A DNA stretch of 7,113 nt, taken from Candidatus Bathyarchaeota archaeon (lineage in GTDB: Archaea > Thermoproteota > Bathyarchaeia > TCS64). Position 1 is the first letter of the stretch; each line of letters opens with the position of its first letter. The notes beneath the pieces were generated by a model. It worked only from the letters and a program-made list of their open reading frames with translations. It was not told the origin of the DNA and searched no databases. Location of the stretch: contig JAUWLH010000078.1 in assembly GCA_030613835.1 (NCBI GenBank), positions 1 through 7,113 on the forward strand, in the 5' to 3' direction. Positions 1 through 6,057 of this stretch are shown piece by piece. Made by a program: the position numbers and the translations under genes.

Positions 1-1
1 G

Positions 2-454
2 GCGCATATCGGGCATCTTGTGGGTTCGCGTCACAGCCACTTGGCCGGCGGCGGGTACGGGATAGCCCAGTCCGTGCTGAAGGGAGACAAATTACTTGAC
101 TCGGATGCAGTGATGAAGCTCCTGAAAGAGGAGGTTTGGAGGCAGATACTGAGCAACTTAACGGTGTGCTTCTTTGCTAGGGGTATTTACGACCCAGACA
201 CTGTGATAAACGCCCTGAATGTGGCTGGATACGACCTGGATATTGAAGACTTGGATCGTATCTGTCTTGAGATTCTCAGGGCGAAAAACAGATTCAAACT
301 CCGCGAGGGGTTCGACCCGGAACGACTTAGAATTCCGAGTAGAATATTCGAGACGCCTAGCGCCCGAGGTTATATTGATGAGAAGATGATCAGGGAATCA
401 ATCAAGGAATTCTTCGATGCCCTTGCTGGAGATGAAACGGAGTCCATCAAATAA
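2..454 (+). CDS. Aldehyde ferredoxin oxidoreductase family protein, C-terminal fragment (5' end outside window)
   Basis: This is the last 150 codons of an AOR-family tungsten (or molybdenum) pterin enzyme, which normally oxidises aldehydes to carboxylic acids with ferredoxin in the cytoplasm and is about 600 residues long. The frame is open from base 2, so the GTG at 20 is an internal valine codon rather than a start. Supporting segments are SRHSHLAGGGY near the left edge, a cysteine at bases 167-169 in NLTVC, then NRFKLREGF followed by RIFETPSARG, which match the end of domain 3 in this family. The cysteine sits where AOR proteins carry the last ligand of the [4Fe-4S] cluster, but the usual D-x-x-G-L/V-C surroundings are altered. 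Substrate cannot be told from this fragment. Family assignment is fairly secure; the exact subfamily is not. Confidence 0.85.
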   Translation, partial: AHIGHLVGSRHSHLAGGGYGIAQSVLKGDKLLDSDAVMKLLKEEVWRQILSNLTVCFFARGIYDPDTVINALNVAGYDLDIEDLDRICLEILRAKNRFKLREGFDPERLRIPSRIFETPSARGYIDEKMIRESIKEFFDALAGDETESIK

Positions 455-460
455 CCCTTA

Positions 461-475
461 ATCCATAATTTTATC
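461..475 (+). promoter_or_regulatory. Possible TATA box for the GNAT gene
   Basis: An A/T-only core (ATAATTTTAT, about 465-474) lies in the short gap after the AOR stop. Transcription starting about 25 bases downstream would give a leader of roughly 18-20 bases before the ATG at 513. That leader contains GGTG at 500-503, nine bases before the ATG, a partial match to the archaeal Shine-Dalgarno sequence. The gap is generally A/T-rich, so the box is only suggestive. Confidence 0.4.
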
Positions 476-512
476 CCCAATTCACCGTTATTCAGTGTTG
501 GTGTTTTCATAA

Positions 513-1022
513 ATGAGTCAGAGAGATGCGGGAGATGTTCAGGTAGTACCCATTTCAGAAGAATACATTGAGAGCTTCCACAAGTGTCTAGATTCAGTAG
601 CTCGTGAAAGACGATATCTGGGTTTTATTAAGGCTCCGTCACTCGAATTAACTCGTGAGTTTGTATTATCAAACATATCCAAGAAAATACCCCAGTACGT
701 CGCTGTTGAAGTCGGTAGGGTCGTTGGATGGTGTGACATCGCGCCAAACAAGGGCGAGGGATTCACGCACTGTGGCACATTGGGTATGGGTGTTTTGCAT
801 GATTATCGCGGGCAGGGATATGGAACAAGATTGATGGAGGATGCTATCCTGGCTGCGAAGGAGTCTGGGATAGAGCGTGTTGAGTTGGAGGTTTATGATT
901 CAAATGTCCAAGCGATTAGGCTTTACGAGAAAAGAGGGTTTGTGCACGAGGGACTTAAGAAGAAGGCTCGTAAACTCGATGGAAAATACGATGATATTCT
1001 GTTGATGGCGTTATTCATCTAA
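513..1022 (+). CDS. GNAT family N-acetyltransferase
   Basis: The 169-residue protein has the single-domain GNAT fold and would transfer an acetyl group from acetyl-CoA to an amine, in the cytoplasm. Motif A is clear at residues about 88-108: a beta strand (GTLGMGV), then DYRGQGYGTRLM with the pyrophosphate-binding R/Q-x-x-G-x-G/A loop. Motif B follows at about 131-143 with N131, A134 and YEKRGF, including the usual tyrosine (Y138) near the acetyl-CoA thiol. The N-terminal 85 residues would form the acceptor side and do not reveal the substrate; RimI/RimL-like protein acetylation and small-molecule acetylation are both possible. The ATG at 513 is supported by GGTG nine bases upstream. The gene follows the AOR fragment by 58 bases and converges on the dehydrogenase gene. 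It looks somewhat richer in A/T than its neighbours by eye. Confidence 0.9.
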   Translation: MSQRDAGDVQVVPISEEYIESFHKCLDSVARERRYLGFIKAPSLELTREFVLSNISKKIPQYVAVEVGRVVGWCDIAPNKGEGFTHCGTLGMGVLHDYRGQGYGTRLMEDAILAAKESGIERVELEVYDSNVQAIRLYEKRGFVHEGLKKKARKLDGKYDDILLMALFI

Positions 1023-1120
1023 TCTCTTATTTATTCCCACTTCCCGGCAACTCTATTCATGAGCAATTAATCATGATATTAGAAAAATACGCGCGCGCTC
1101 GGTAGAATATACCAGTGAAA

Positions 1121-1141
1121 GAATCCGGCTTTACAGGATTC
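1121..1141. repeat. Small inverted repeat in the convergent gap
   Basis: GAATCC (1121-1126) and GGATTC (1136-1141) are perfect 6-base arms around a 9-base loop, located 31 bases past the stop of the minus-strand dehydrogenase gene and about 100 bases past the GNAT stop. It may help end transcription from one side. On the minus strand a run of five T follows at 1087-1083, too far from the stem for a bacterial-type terminator. A short repeat like this can also occur by chance. Confidence 0.3.
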
Positions 1142-1172
1142 AGGAAGACATAGGTGAGAATGACTTATTCCC

Positions 1173-2207
1173 TCATTCAAAGGAGAAACGGTATTTCAGG
1201 TTCTGCTCGTCACGCATCGCGATTAGCTCTATCTGTACGCCCGGGGTAACTGGCACTCCTTTTTCTCTTCGCTCAAGGCTTGTGAGATACTCTTTCTCAC
1301 CCGCGGTGTAGATCCGTGGCTCACCTGGCGCCCTCCGAGCCGATCTAAGCTCCCCGAGTATGGAGCCCGCGGTGTGCTTGAATTCGTCCAGTTCAATAAA
1401 TGCCTCCACATCAATAGCGATGAAGAAGTGGCCTAGGTTAACGCCGTTGATCGACCGGAGGAAGAAGCCCTGCTGAAGGGCCGATGACAGTATCTCTACA
1501 ACAGTAGCGTATCCATAACCCTTGTAGCCGCCAGTCTCCTCCCCCGCCCCGCCCAAAGGCAGGAGCGCGGCATTTCCGGAGAGTAAGGCATCCAAGGTTT
1601 GCCCGGGATTAATCAGCGATTCTCCATAGGCATCAATAACTACCCCCTGAGGGAGTTGTTTACGATTTCTTGCAGCCACTTCAACCTTGCCCCTTTGAAT
1701 TATACTAGTGGCACAGTCAAGAGTGAATGGGAACGCCTCATCGGTCGGGAAGCTGAATGTGAGTGGGTTCGTGCCCAGCATGGGCTCCACCCCAAAAGTC
1801 GGGGCGACAGATGGCCTGGCGTTGGTCCCAGTAATCCCGAGAACCCCCCGCTTTGATGCCATCTCCGCGTAGTACCCAGCTATCCCATAGTGTGTGCTGT
1901 TACGGACAACAACCATACCCATCCCGTACTCCTTGGCCTTGGATACCGCGACTTCCATAGACTTGTGGGCGGCAACCATCCCCATGCCGTTATTGGCGTC
2001 AAAAACCGCTGTTGTTGGTCCCTCCCGGATCAACTCTAGCTCAGTAACTGGTTTCTGTTTCCCAGCCAGCACCCTGTCATAGTAGACGGGCTTGAGCCTG
2101 TTTATCCCATGGGTGTCCAACCCCTTGTGGTCAGCATCGAGTAATACGTCTCTGCATATCTCAGCATCCAACCGGGGTAATCCTATGGATCTAAAGATAT
2201 CCAACAC
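1173..2207 (-). CDS. Ldh2-family malate/L-lactate (2-oxoacid) dehydrogenase, N-terminus interrupted by an in-frame stop
   Basis: This belongs to the NAD(P)H-dependent malate/L-lactate/sulfolactate dehydrogenase family (Ldh2, AllD/ComC-like), which reduces 2-oxoacids to 2-hydroxyacids and does not have a classical Rossmann fold. Family landmarks are DTHGINR (31-37) with the conserved His and Arg, STHYGIAGYY (104-113) with the active-site His106, TNARPSVAPTFG (128-139), the GTNPLTFSFP stretch (145-154), LDCATS (163-168), GGYKGYG (226-232) and LGHFFIAID (258-266). The open frame begins at a GTG (2207) with no visible ribosome binding site and lacks about 15 family residues. These residues are present just upstream in the same frame, from an ATG at 2252, but a TAA at 2216-2214 cuts them off. 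So the gene uses an internal start, is a recent pseudogene, or contains a sequencing error. The rest is intact to residue 344. It follows glycerol kinase closely. Substrate is not predictable from sequence alone. Confidence 0.88.
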   Translation of the reverse strand: MLDIFRSIGLPRLDAEICRDVLLDADHKGLDTHGINRLKPVYYDRVLAGKQKPVTELELIREGPTTAVFDANNGMGMVAAHKSMEVAVSKAKEYGMGMVVVRNSTHYGIAGYYAEMASKRGVLGITGTNARPSVAPTFGVEPMLGTNPLTFSFPTDEAFPFTLDCATSIIQRGKVEVAARNRKQLPQGVVIDAYGESLINPGQTLDALLSGNAALLPLGGAGEETGGYKGYGYATVVEILSSALQQGFFLRSINGVNLGHFFIAIDVEAFIELDEFKHTAGSILGELRSARRAPGEPRIYTAGEKEYLTSLERREKGVPVTPGVQIELIAMRDEQNLKYRFSFE

Positions 2208-2252
2208 GAATGGTTAGAGGATGCTGAAGGGCACCCACACTATATCACTCAT
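2208..2252 (-). other. Detached N-terminal coding remnant of the Ldh2-family gene, ending in TAA
   Basis: Reading the minus strand from the ATG at 2252 gives MSDIVWVPFSIL, then TAA (2216-2214), then PF, then the annotated GTG start. With any residue in place of the stop, the joined sequence reads like a normal Ldh2 N-terminus (valine/proline strand, first helix ending in FV-x-D-x-F, then G-x-P and DAE). It lines up without gaps against AllD as I recall it. The ATG lies 28 bases after the glycerol kinase stop, with GTGAATC nine bases before it, a weak archaeal Shine-Dalgarno match. This suggests the ATG at 2252 is the ancestral start. Confidence 0.7.
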
Positions 2253-2280
2253 AATAAAAATGATTCACAAGCTCCCTGTA

Positions 2281-3750
2281 TTAGGACTTTCCCACTGCGT
2301 TTCTCCACCCATCAAGTAACCGCTTCCTAGTATCTGAGCTCATTTTTGGGGTGAAGACATCAACCTCTGATTCAGGACTAGGAAGGGCACTCACGCTTTT
2401 CCAGAAATCCACGGCCAAACCCGCAAGGTAGGCTGCCCCTCTGGCGGTGGCCTCAATCATACGGGGCCGTATTATAGGTACATCGAGAATATCTGACTGG
2501 AACTGCATCAGGAACCCATTACGGGTGGCACCGCCATCAACCCGCAGGCTCGTGATACCGTATCCGCTGTCACGATGCATACATTCCACTATGTCATAGG
2601 TCTGATATGCTATGGACTCAAGAGCTGCTCGGACCAAGTGTGCCCTACTGGTTCCCCTTGTCAACCCAACAATTATTCCCCTCGCGTACTGGTTCCAATG
2701 AGGCGCCCCCAACCCGGTGAAGGCGGGAACCATATAGACCCCATCATTGTCTGGGATGGACAACGCCAGGGACTCAGATTCATCCGCCGAGTCTAGTATC
2801 CTCAGTTCATCCCTCAACCACTGTATCGCGGCCCCTGTAGTGAAGACGCTCCCCTCCATGGCGTAGGTGGTCTTGCCTCCGATCCTCCACGCGATAGTTG
2901 TTAGAAGCCTCTCTGATGCCATTGGTTTGTTTCCAGTGTTCATGAGAAGGAAATTACCTGTCCCATAGGTGCACTTTGATTCACCCACCCGGGTTGCGGT
3001 GTGCCCGAAGAGGGCTGCCTGCTGGTCCCCCGCACATCCAGTGACAGGTACCTCTCCTCCCATGACACCCGGGTCGGTGTTGCCAATGAATCCGCTTGAG
3101 GGCTTGACCTCGGGCAACAATGATTCCGGTATCCCGAATATATCCAAAAGCTCAGGGTCCCATGATAGTGTGTGAATATTGTAAAGCAGTGTCCGGCTAG
3201 CGTTGCTGGGGTCAGTTGCGTGCACCGTTCCTCCCGTTAACCTATAGATGAGATAGGAGTCTACGGTGCCGAGCAGAAGCTCCCCTCTCTCTGCTTTACC
3301 TTTGGCCCCAGGCACTTTGTCCAGTATCCACCTTGCCTTGGGGGCGGAGAAGTAGCTATCGGGCACCAGCCCAGTCTTCTCCTTAATAACCGAGCCATAG
3401 TCTCCCTTGATTTTTTCAACCATCTCAGAGGTGCGCCTGCACTGCCATACGACAGCGTTGTAGATCGGAGTACCTGTGTGCTTGTCCCAGATTATCGTGG
3501 TCTCCCGTTGATTTGTCAAACCGATTGCCGAGACCATACTCAAATCTATGTTGGAGAAATTCAGGGCCTCTTTGATAGCTGCGAGCTGAGCTGTCCACAG
3601 CTCCTCGGGGTTATGCTCCACCCAGCCGGGATATGGGTAAATCTGAGTAAACTCGCGTTGGCCTACAGCCATCACGTTAGCATTCTCATCATATACTATG
3701 GCACGGGCGCTTGTGGTTCCCTCGTCCAGCGCCAGAAGGTATGGACTCAA
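2281..3750 (-). CDS. glpK: Glycerol kinase
   Basis: This FGGY-family kinase phosphorylates glycerol with ATP to sn-glycerol 3-phosphate in the cytoplasm, feeding glycolysis or archaeal lipid backbone synthesis. At 489 residues it is full length. Visible motifs are the phosphate-binding DEGTTSARAI (9-18), NQRET (80-84) with the glycerol-contacting Arg82-Glu83, VVWQCRR (100-106), DSYFSAPKARW (131-141) carrying the substrate tyrosine, and GDQQAALFG (241-249) with catalytic Asp242. TYGTGNFLL (261-269), EGSVFTTGAAIQWLRD (299-314) and the second FGGY signature VDGGATRNGFLMQFQSDI (404-421) complete the set. The start is TTG: it gives the usual short lead into LLALDEGTT, there is no in-frame ATG or GTG before the upstream stop, and a TATA-like box lies about 30 bases upstream. 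The sequence resembles the Thermococcus enzyme as I recall it. The dehydrogenase gene follows closely, probably on the same transcript. Confidence 0.97.
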   Translation of the reverse strand: MSPYLLALDEGTTSARAIVYDENANVMAVGQREFTQIYPYPGWVEHNPEELWTAQLAAIKEALNFSNIDLSMVSAIGLTNQRETTIIWDKHTGTPIYNAVVWQCRRTSEMVEKIKGDYGSVIKEKTGLVPDSYFSAPKARWILDKVPGAKGKAERGELLLGTVDSYLIYRLTGGTVHATDPSNASRTLLYNIHTLSWDPELLDIFGIPESLLPEVKPSSGFIGNTDPGVMGGEVPVTGCAGDQQAALFGHTATRVGESKCTYGTGNFLLMNTGNKPMASERLLTTIAWRIGGKTTYAMEGSVFTTGAAIQWLRDELRILDSADESESLALSIPDNDGVYMVPAFTGLGAPHWNQYARGIIVGLTRGTSRAHLVRAALESIAYQTYDIVECMHRDSGYGITSLRVDGGATRNGFLMQFQSDILDVPIIRPRMIEATARGAAYLAGLAVDFWKSVSALPSPESEVDVFTPKMSSDTRKRLLDGWRNAVGKS

Positions 3751-3774
3751 ATCAACCAGTAATGGATAATTCTC

Positions 3775-3785
3775 AAAATATATGA
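3775..3785 (-). promoter_or_regulatory. TATA box of the glycerol kinase gene
   Basis: On the minus strand the sequence is TCATATATTTT. Its centre is about 30 bases before the TTG start at 3750, so transcription would begin only a few bases before the start codon, giving a nearly leaderless transcript. That geometry supports the TTG as the real start and suggests glpK and the following dehydrogenase form a unit separate from the dihydrouridine synthase gene upstream. Confidence 0.55.
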
Positions 3786-3806
3786 ACTTAGCTTAGCTGG
3801 ATGACA

Positions 3807-3831
3807 TGAACCACGATCATTCGATGGTTCA
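3807..3831. repeat. Bulged hairpin / inverted repeat between dus and glpK
   Basis: The outer arms TGAACCA (3807-3813) and TGGTTCA (3825-3831) are perfect 7-base complements. The inner bases CGA (3814-3816) and TCG (3821-3823) extend the stem to ten pairs, leaving one bulged A (3824) and a four-base TCAT loop. It lies 15 bases past the dus stop and about 20 bases upstream of the glpK TATA box. It could be an operator for a dimeric regulator of glycerol kinase or an RNA hairpin at the end of the dus transcript. No T-run follows it on either strand. Confidence 0.5.
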
Positions 3832-3846
3832 ATAAACGCGAGAATG

Positions 3847-4830
3847 TTAATTCCTAGAATACTCCATTCCGGTTACGTCTTTTACGCGCTCAACCAAAGT
3901 TTCAACATCGTTGATAGTGCCCGTTTTCTGGCTGTCGATTTTTAGCAGACTGACGTTCCTGCACCCAGAGAAATATTTCCCAAGTAGCCTTCTCATCAGG
4001 ATGACTCCGGTTCTCTCCCCGTAGAAATCGCAGAGATATCTCAGGTGCCTCAAAGTAACCTCCTTCCTCTCAACAAGAGCAATATTGAGAGTGTTAGTAT
4101 CATTCAGGGAAGACTTGATCTCATTCACCAGCCAAGGATTTCCAATTAGCCCCCTACCAGGCATTATCGCATCCGCCCCCGTCGCCTCCAGAAAATTGAC
4201 TGCATCTTCCCCCGTGTAGACTCCTCCGTTTGCGATAACGGGTACATCAACGCCGTCAACCACTTCCTTGATACCCTCAAGGCTCACGTCAAGTCCGAAT
4301 TTTTTCTCGCCTGTCCTACCGTGAACCGTGATCGCCGAGACTCCCTCGTCAACTAATTTCCGAGATAAGGAAGCTGCGTTTTTGTTCGCCTCAGTCGGCC
4401 CCATACGCATTTTACATGTGATAGGAATATCCACCGTCCCAACCACCGCTGAGACCACCGATACTGCTCTATTCATATCCGTCATCAGTGTGAGGCCGGC
4501 CCCGGTTCGGGTAATGGTTTTGACGGTGCATCCCATATTGATATCGATGTAGTCATAACCCATGGACTCTACCATGGCAGCTGCTTTTCGCATGGATTCC
4601 TCGTCACTACCCACCAGTTGGACGCCGTTCAGGTGATTACCTTCCACCATCTTCACCATCTCCATGGTGCGCTGGCTCTCCATGACAAAAGCTTCAGGGT
4701 TAATCATCTCGGTACAGAGGAAAGGGGGATCGAACTCCGACAGGATCCGCCTGTAAGGGTAATCCGTGTAACCAGCCAGCGGGGGGAGCAGTAACTTCGC
4801 CCCCTTAAGCCTCTTGATAAACCCGCTCAA
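3847..4830 (-). CDS. dus: tRNA-dihydrouridine synthase (DusB/Nifr3-like)
   Basis: The 327-residue protein is a flavin (FMN) enzyme that reduces specific uridines in tRNA to dihydrouridine using NAD(P)H. The N-terminal TIM barrel shows PPLAGYTDYPYR (16-27), EMIN (41-44), QLVGS (71-75), and DINMGC (96-101) with the catalytic Cys101. It continues with TCKMRMG (138-144), TVHGRT (168-173) and VIANGGVYTGEDA (198-210), then MPGRGLIGNPW (223-233), the FMN-phosphate region. The C-terminal 80 residues form the helical tRNA-binding part. After the catalytic cysteine the protein has Thr102 where most Dus proteins have proline. The start is TTG: only five codons lie between it and the upstream stop, and GGAG (4843-4840) sits nine bases before it. 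It is divergent from the SnoaL-like gene and leads into glpK. Confidence 0.94.
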   Translation of the reverse strand: MSGFIKRLKGAKLLLPPLAGYTDYPYRRILSEFDPPFLCTEMINPEAFVMESQRTMEMVKMVEGNHLNGVQLVGSDEESMRKAAAMVESMGYDYIDINMGCTVKTITRTGAGLTLMTDMNRAVSVVSAVVGTVDIPITCKMRMGPTEANKNAASLSRKLVDEGVSAITVHGRTGEKKFGLDVSLEGIKEVVDGVDVPVIANGGVYTGEDAVNFLEATGADAIMPGRGLIGNPWLVNEIKSSLNDTNTLNIALVERKEVTLRHLRYLCDFYGERTGVILMRRLLGKYFSGCRNVSLLKIDSQKTGTINDVETLVERVKDVTGMEYSRN

Positions 4831-4839
4831 ACCGCTGGA

Positions 4840-4845
4840 CTCCTT
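4840..4845 (-). promoter_or_regulatory. Shine-Dalgarno site deciding the TTG start of dus
   Basis: On the minus strand AAGGAG occupies 4845-4840, nine bases before the TTG at 4830. It is the strongest ribosome binding site in the window and there is no in-frame ATG or GTG between it and the coding sequence. A candidate TATA element (AGTATTTGA, about 4877-4869) lies roughly 25 bases further upstream, which would give a short leader that includes the site. Confidence 0.6.
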
Positions 4846-4979
4846 TCACATGCATTGAGAGCCCTGACTCAAATACTTGTCCCAGAAAAAATGGGGTGCG
4901 GGTTATGTCTGGAGGTATTTCTTGAAACTAGTCCATACCTTTTCAGGGACTGATGATTGCGAATATGGATACCCCACAT

Positions 4980-4988
4980 CCTATATTC
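4980..4988 (+). promoter_or_regulatory. TATA box of the SnoaL-like/hydrolase operon
   Basis: The sequence CTATATT (4981-4987) is centred about 25 bases before the ATG at 5009, the spacing expected for a leaderless archaeal transcript beginning at or next to the start codon. No ribosome binding site precedes the ATG, in keeping with this. It argues against the longer reading frame that opens at the TTG at 4877. Confidence 0.6.
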
Positions 4989-5008
4989 CCGGAAAAACAC
5001 ATAATACC

Positions 5009-5386
5009 ATGGACGGTATCCAGGGAACCCTGAGCAGGTTCATAACCACGTTCTCAAAGCTGGACCTAGAAGGGATGATGATGTGCTTCTACAATGATGC
5101 CACGGCTTTCTTCCCGATAGCCCACCGGACCACAGTTCTCGACGGTAAAGCGGAGATAGGCGAAGCATTTTCCAACGTTATATCCAAGATACGTGCCACG
5201 GAGATTAACAGCATCAGGCTCGATCTGGAGGACGTCAAGATCCAGAGATTTGGAGATGCCGCAATTGCAACGTTCCACATCAGAGACGGAGACCTGAGCA
5301 GGAGAACTCTCGTCCTCAGGAGGTCACATGACGACTGGCTCATACAGCACCTCCACGCGTCAAACGCGCCCCTAGAGGAAACGTAA
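5009..5386 (+). CDS. SnoaL-like / NTF2-fold protein (nuclear transport factor 2 superfamily)
   Basis: The 125-residue product fits one complete SnoaL-like (SnoaL_3 / DUF4440-type) domain: an N-terminal helix (GTLSRFITTFSKLDLEGMM), then ATAFFPI, a GKAEIGEAF helix, and a curved sheet ending in RRSHDDWLIQHLHASNAP. The closing W-x-I-x-H-x-H-x-S pattern (W110, H114, H116, S118) is typical of this subfamily and lines the cavity. Relatives include small-molecule isomerases, cyclases and non-enzymatic ligand binders, so no reaction can be assigned. The frame stays open back to a TTG at 4877, but those 44 residues do not look like the domain, and the TATA box before 5009 supports the internal ATG. The stop overlaps the next start as TAATG, so the two proteins are probably translated together. 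Confidence 0.83.
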   Translation: MDGIQGTLSRFITTFSKLDLEGMMMCFYNDATAFFPIAHRTTVLDGKAEIGEAFSNVISKIRATEINSIRLDLEDVKIQRFGDAAIATFHIRDGDLSRRTLVLRRSHDDWLIQHLHASNAPLEET

Positions 5387-5979
5387 TGAAACCCGAACAG
5401 ATAGCACTAGTGCTCATTGATATCCAGAAAGATTTCTGGGGACCCATGAGCGGAGACCTAATATTTGAAGCCTTCCCAGAGAACGTCTCGAAGCTCCTAT
5501 CCATCAGTAGGGAGAGGGGATTCAATATAATCCACGTCAGGTCCGCGTTCCAGCCAGATAGGAGTGACTGGATGCTCTTCTACCGCCCCGAGGGAAGGGG
5601 TCAGACCCCGTGCCTCGTCGGCACAGAGGGTGCCGAGTTCACCGAGTTCGCGGAACCATTGAAAGGTGAGAAGATCGTCGAAAAACAGACATTTGACGCA
5701 TTCGTAGGTACGGACTTCGAAGATTACCTACAATCAAACGGCATCAAAGCCATCCTCATTGCCGGCCTTGAGACCAGTGTATGCGTCCTCTTCACTGCCA
5801 ACTCCGCCTACCTGCGAAAGTACCTGCCCCTCGTTGTATTCGATGCCTGCGCAGATAATGAGAAACGCCACGAGACCGCGATTGAAATGTACGGGGACCT
5901 CAGTTTTAAGCCCATAACTATCGGTCAGCTTTCCGATGATTACCAAAGCATCAAGGAGCTAATCGGGACCTTCGTCTAG
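5386..5979 (+). CDS. Cysteine hydrolase, isochorismatase-like family
   Basis: The 197-residue protein is a cytoplasmic alpha/beta hydrolase of the isochorismatase-like superfamily, whose members hydrolyse amides, ureido groups or vinyl ethers. The three catalytic positions are present: Asp12 in LVLIDIQKDF, Lys100 in VEKQTFDAF, and Cys133 in GLETSVCV, which follows the cis-peptide-type G-x-x-T turn. The zinc ligands of nicotinamidases (D-x-H and a later His) are absent from the region around residues 50-62, so nicotinamidase is unlikely. Isochorismatase proper is also unproven, since no siderophore genes are nearby. The ATG at 5386 shares its A with the preceding TAA, so the gene is translationally coupled to the SnoaL-like gene. 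A small substrate bound or processed by both proteins is a reasonable inference but unproven. Confidence 0.92.
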   Translation: MKPEQIALVLIDIQKDFWGPMSGDLIFEAFPENVSKLLSISRERGFNIIHVRSAFQPDRSDWMLFYRPEGRGQTPCLVGTEGAEFTEFAEPLKGEKIVEKQTFDAFVGTDFEDYLQSNGIKAILIAGLETSVCVLFTANSAYLRKYLPLVVFDACADNEKRHETAIEMYGDLSFKPITIGQLSDDYQSIKELIGTFV

Positions 5980-6002
5980 GGTAGACAAACGTAAAGCATT
6001 GA

Positions 6003-6057
6003 CCGCTAACATATAGATGGGGGAGGGGTACCCAAGGATAGCGGAATAAAAACCCCT
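6003..6057. repeat. Potentially structured G/C-run segment in the convergent gap
   Basis: CCGCTA (6003-6008) and TAGCGG (6039-6044) are perfect inverted arms enclosing a G-run and the palindrome GGGTACCC (6026-6033). An alternative pairing is AGGGGT (6024-6029) with ACCCCT (6052-6057). It begins 23 bases after the hydrolase stop. It may mark the 3' end of that transcript, but no long T-run follows it. The rest of the gap (5980-6170) shows no gene. The minus-strand reductase has a T5 run at 6133-6129, about 40 bases past its stop. Confidence 0.3.

Noticed and set aside
1057..1076. Two TCATGA palindromes eight bases apart in the GNAT-dehydrogenase gap
   Set aside because: Six-base palindromes are common by chance, and this is a convergent gap where an operator is not expected.
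1091..1098. Alternating GCGCGCGC tract
   Set aside because: It is a short simple-sequence run with no link to a promoter or other element.
1599..2082. Plus-strand frames opposite the dehydrogenase gene
   Set aside because: They are antisense to conserved Ldh2 motifs and have no domain-like content or start signals.
2214..2216. Stop codon in the dehydrogenase read as a recoded amino acid (pyrrolysine or selenocysteine)
   Set aside because: The codon is TAA, whereas pyrrolysine uses TAG and selenocysteine uses TGA. A mutation or sequencing error is simpler.
4877..5008. Longer 169-residue version of the SnoaL-like protein starting at TTG 4877
   Set aside because: The extra 44 residues do not fit the domain, and a TATA-like box sits inside them at the right distance for a start at 5009.
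5386..5979. Nicotinamidase/pyrazinamidase assignment for the cysteine hydrolase
   Set aside because: The family's metal-binding D-x-H and second histidine are missing from the expected region, so only the broader superfamily is supported.
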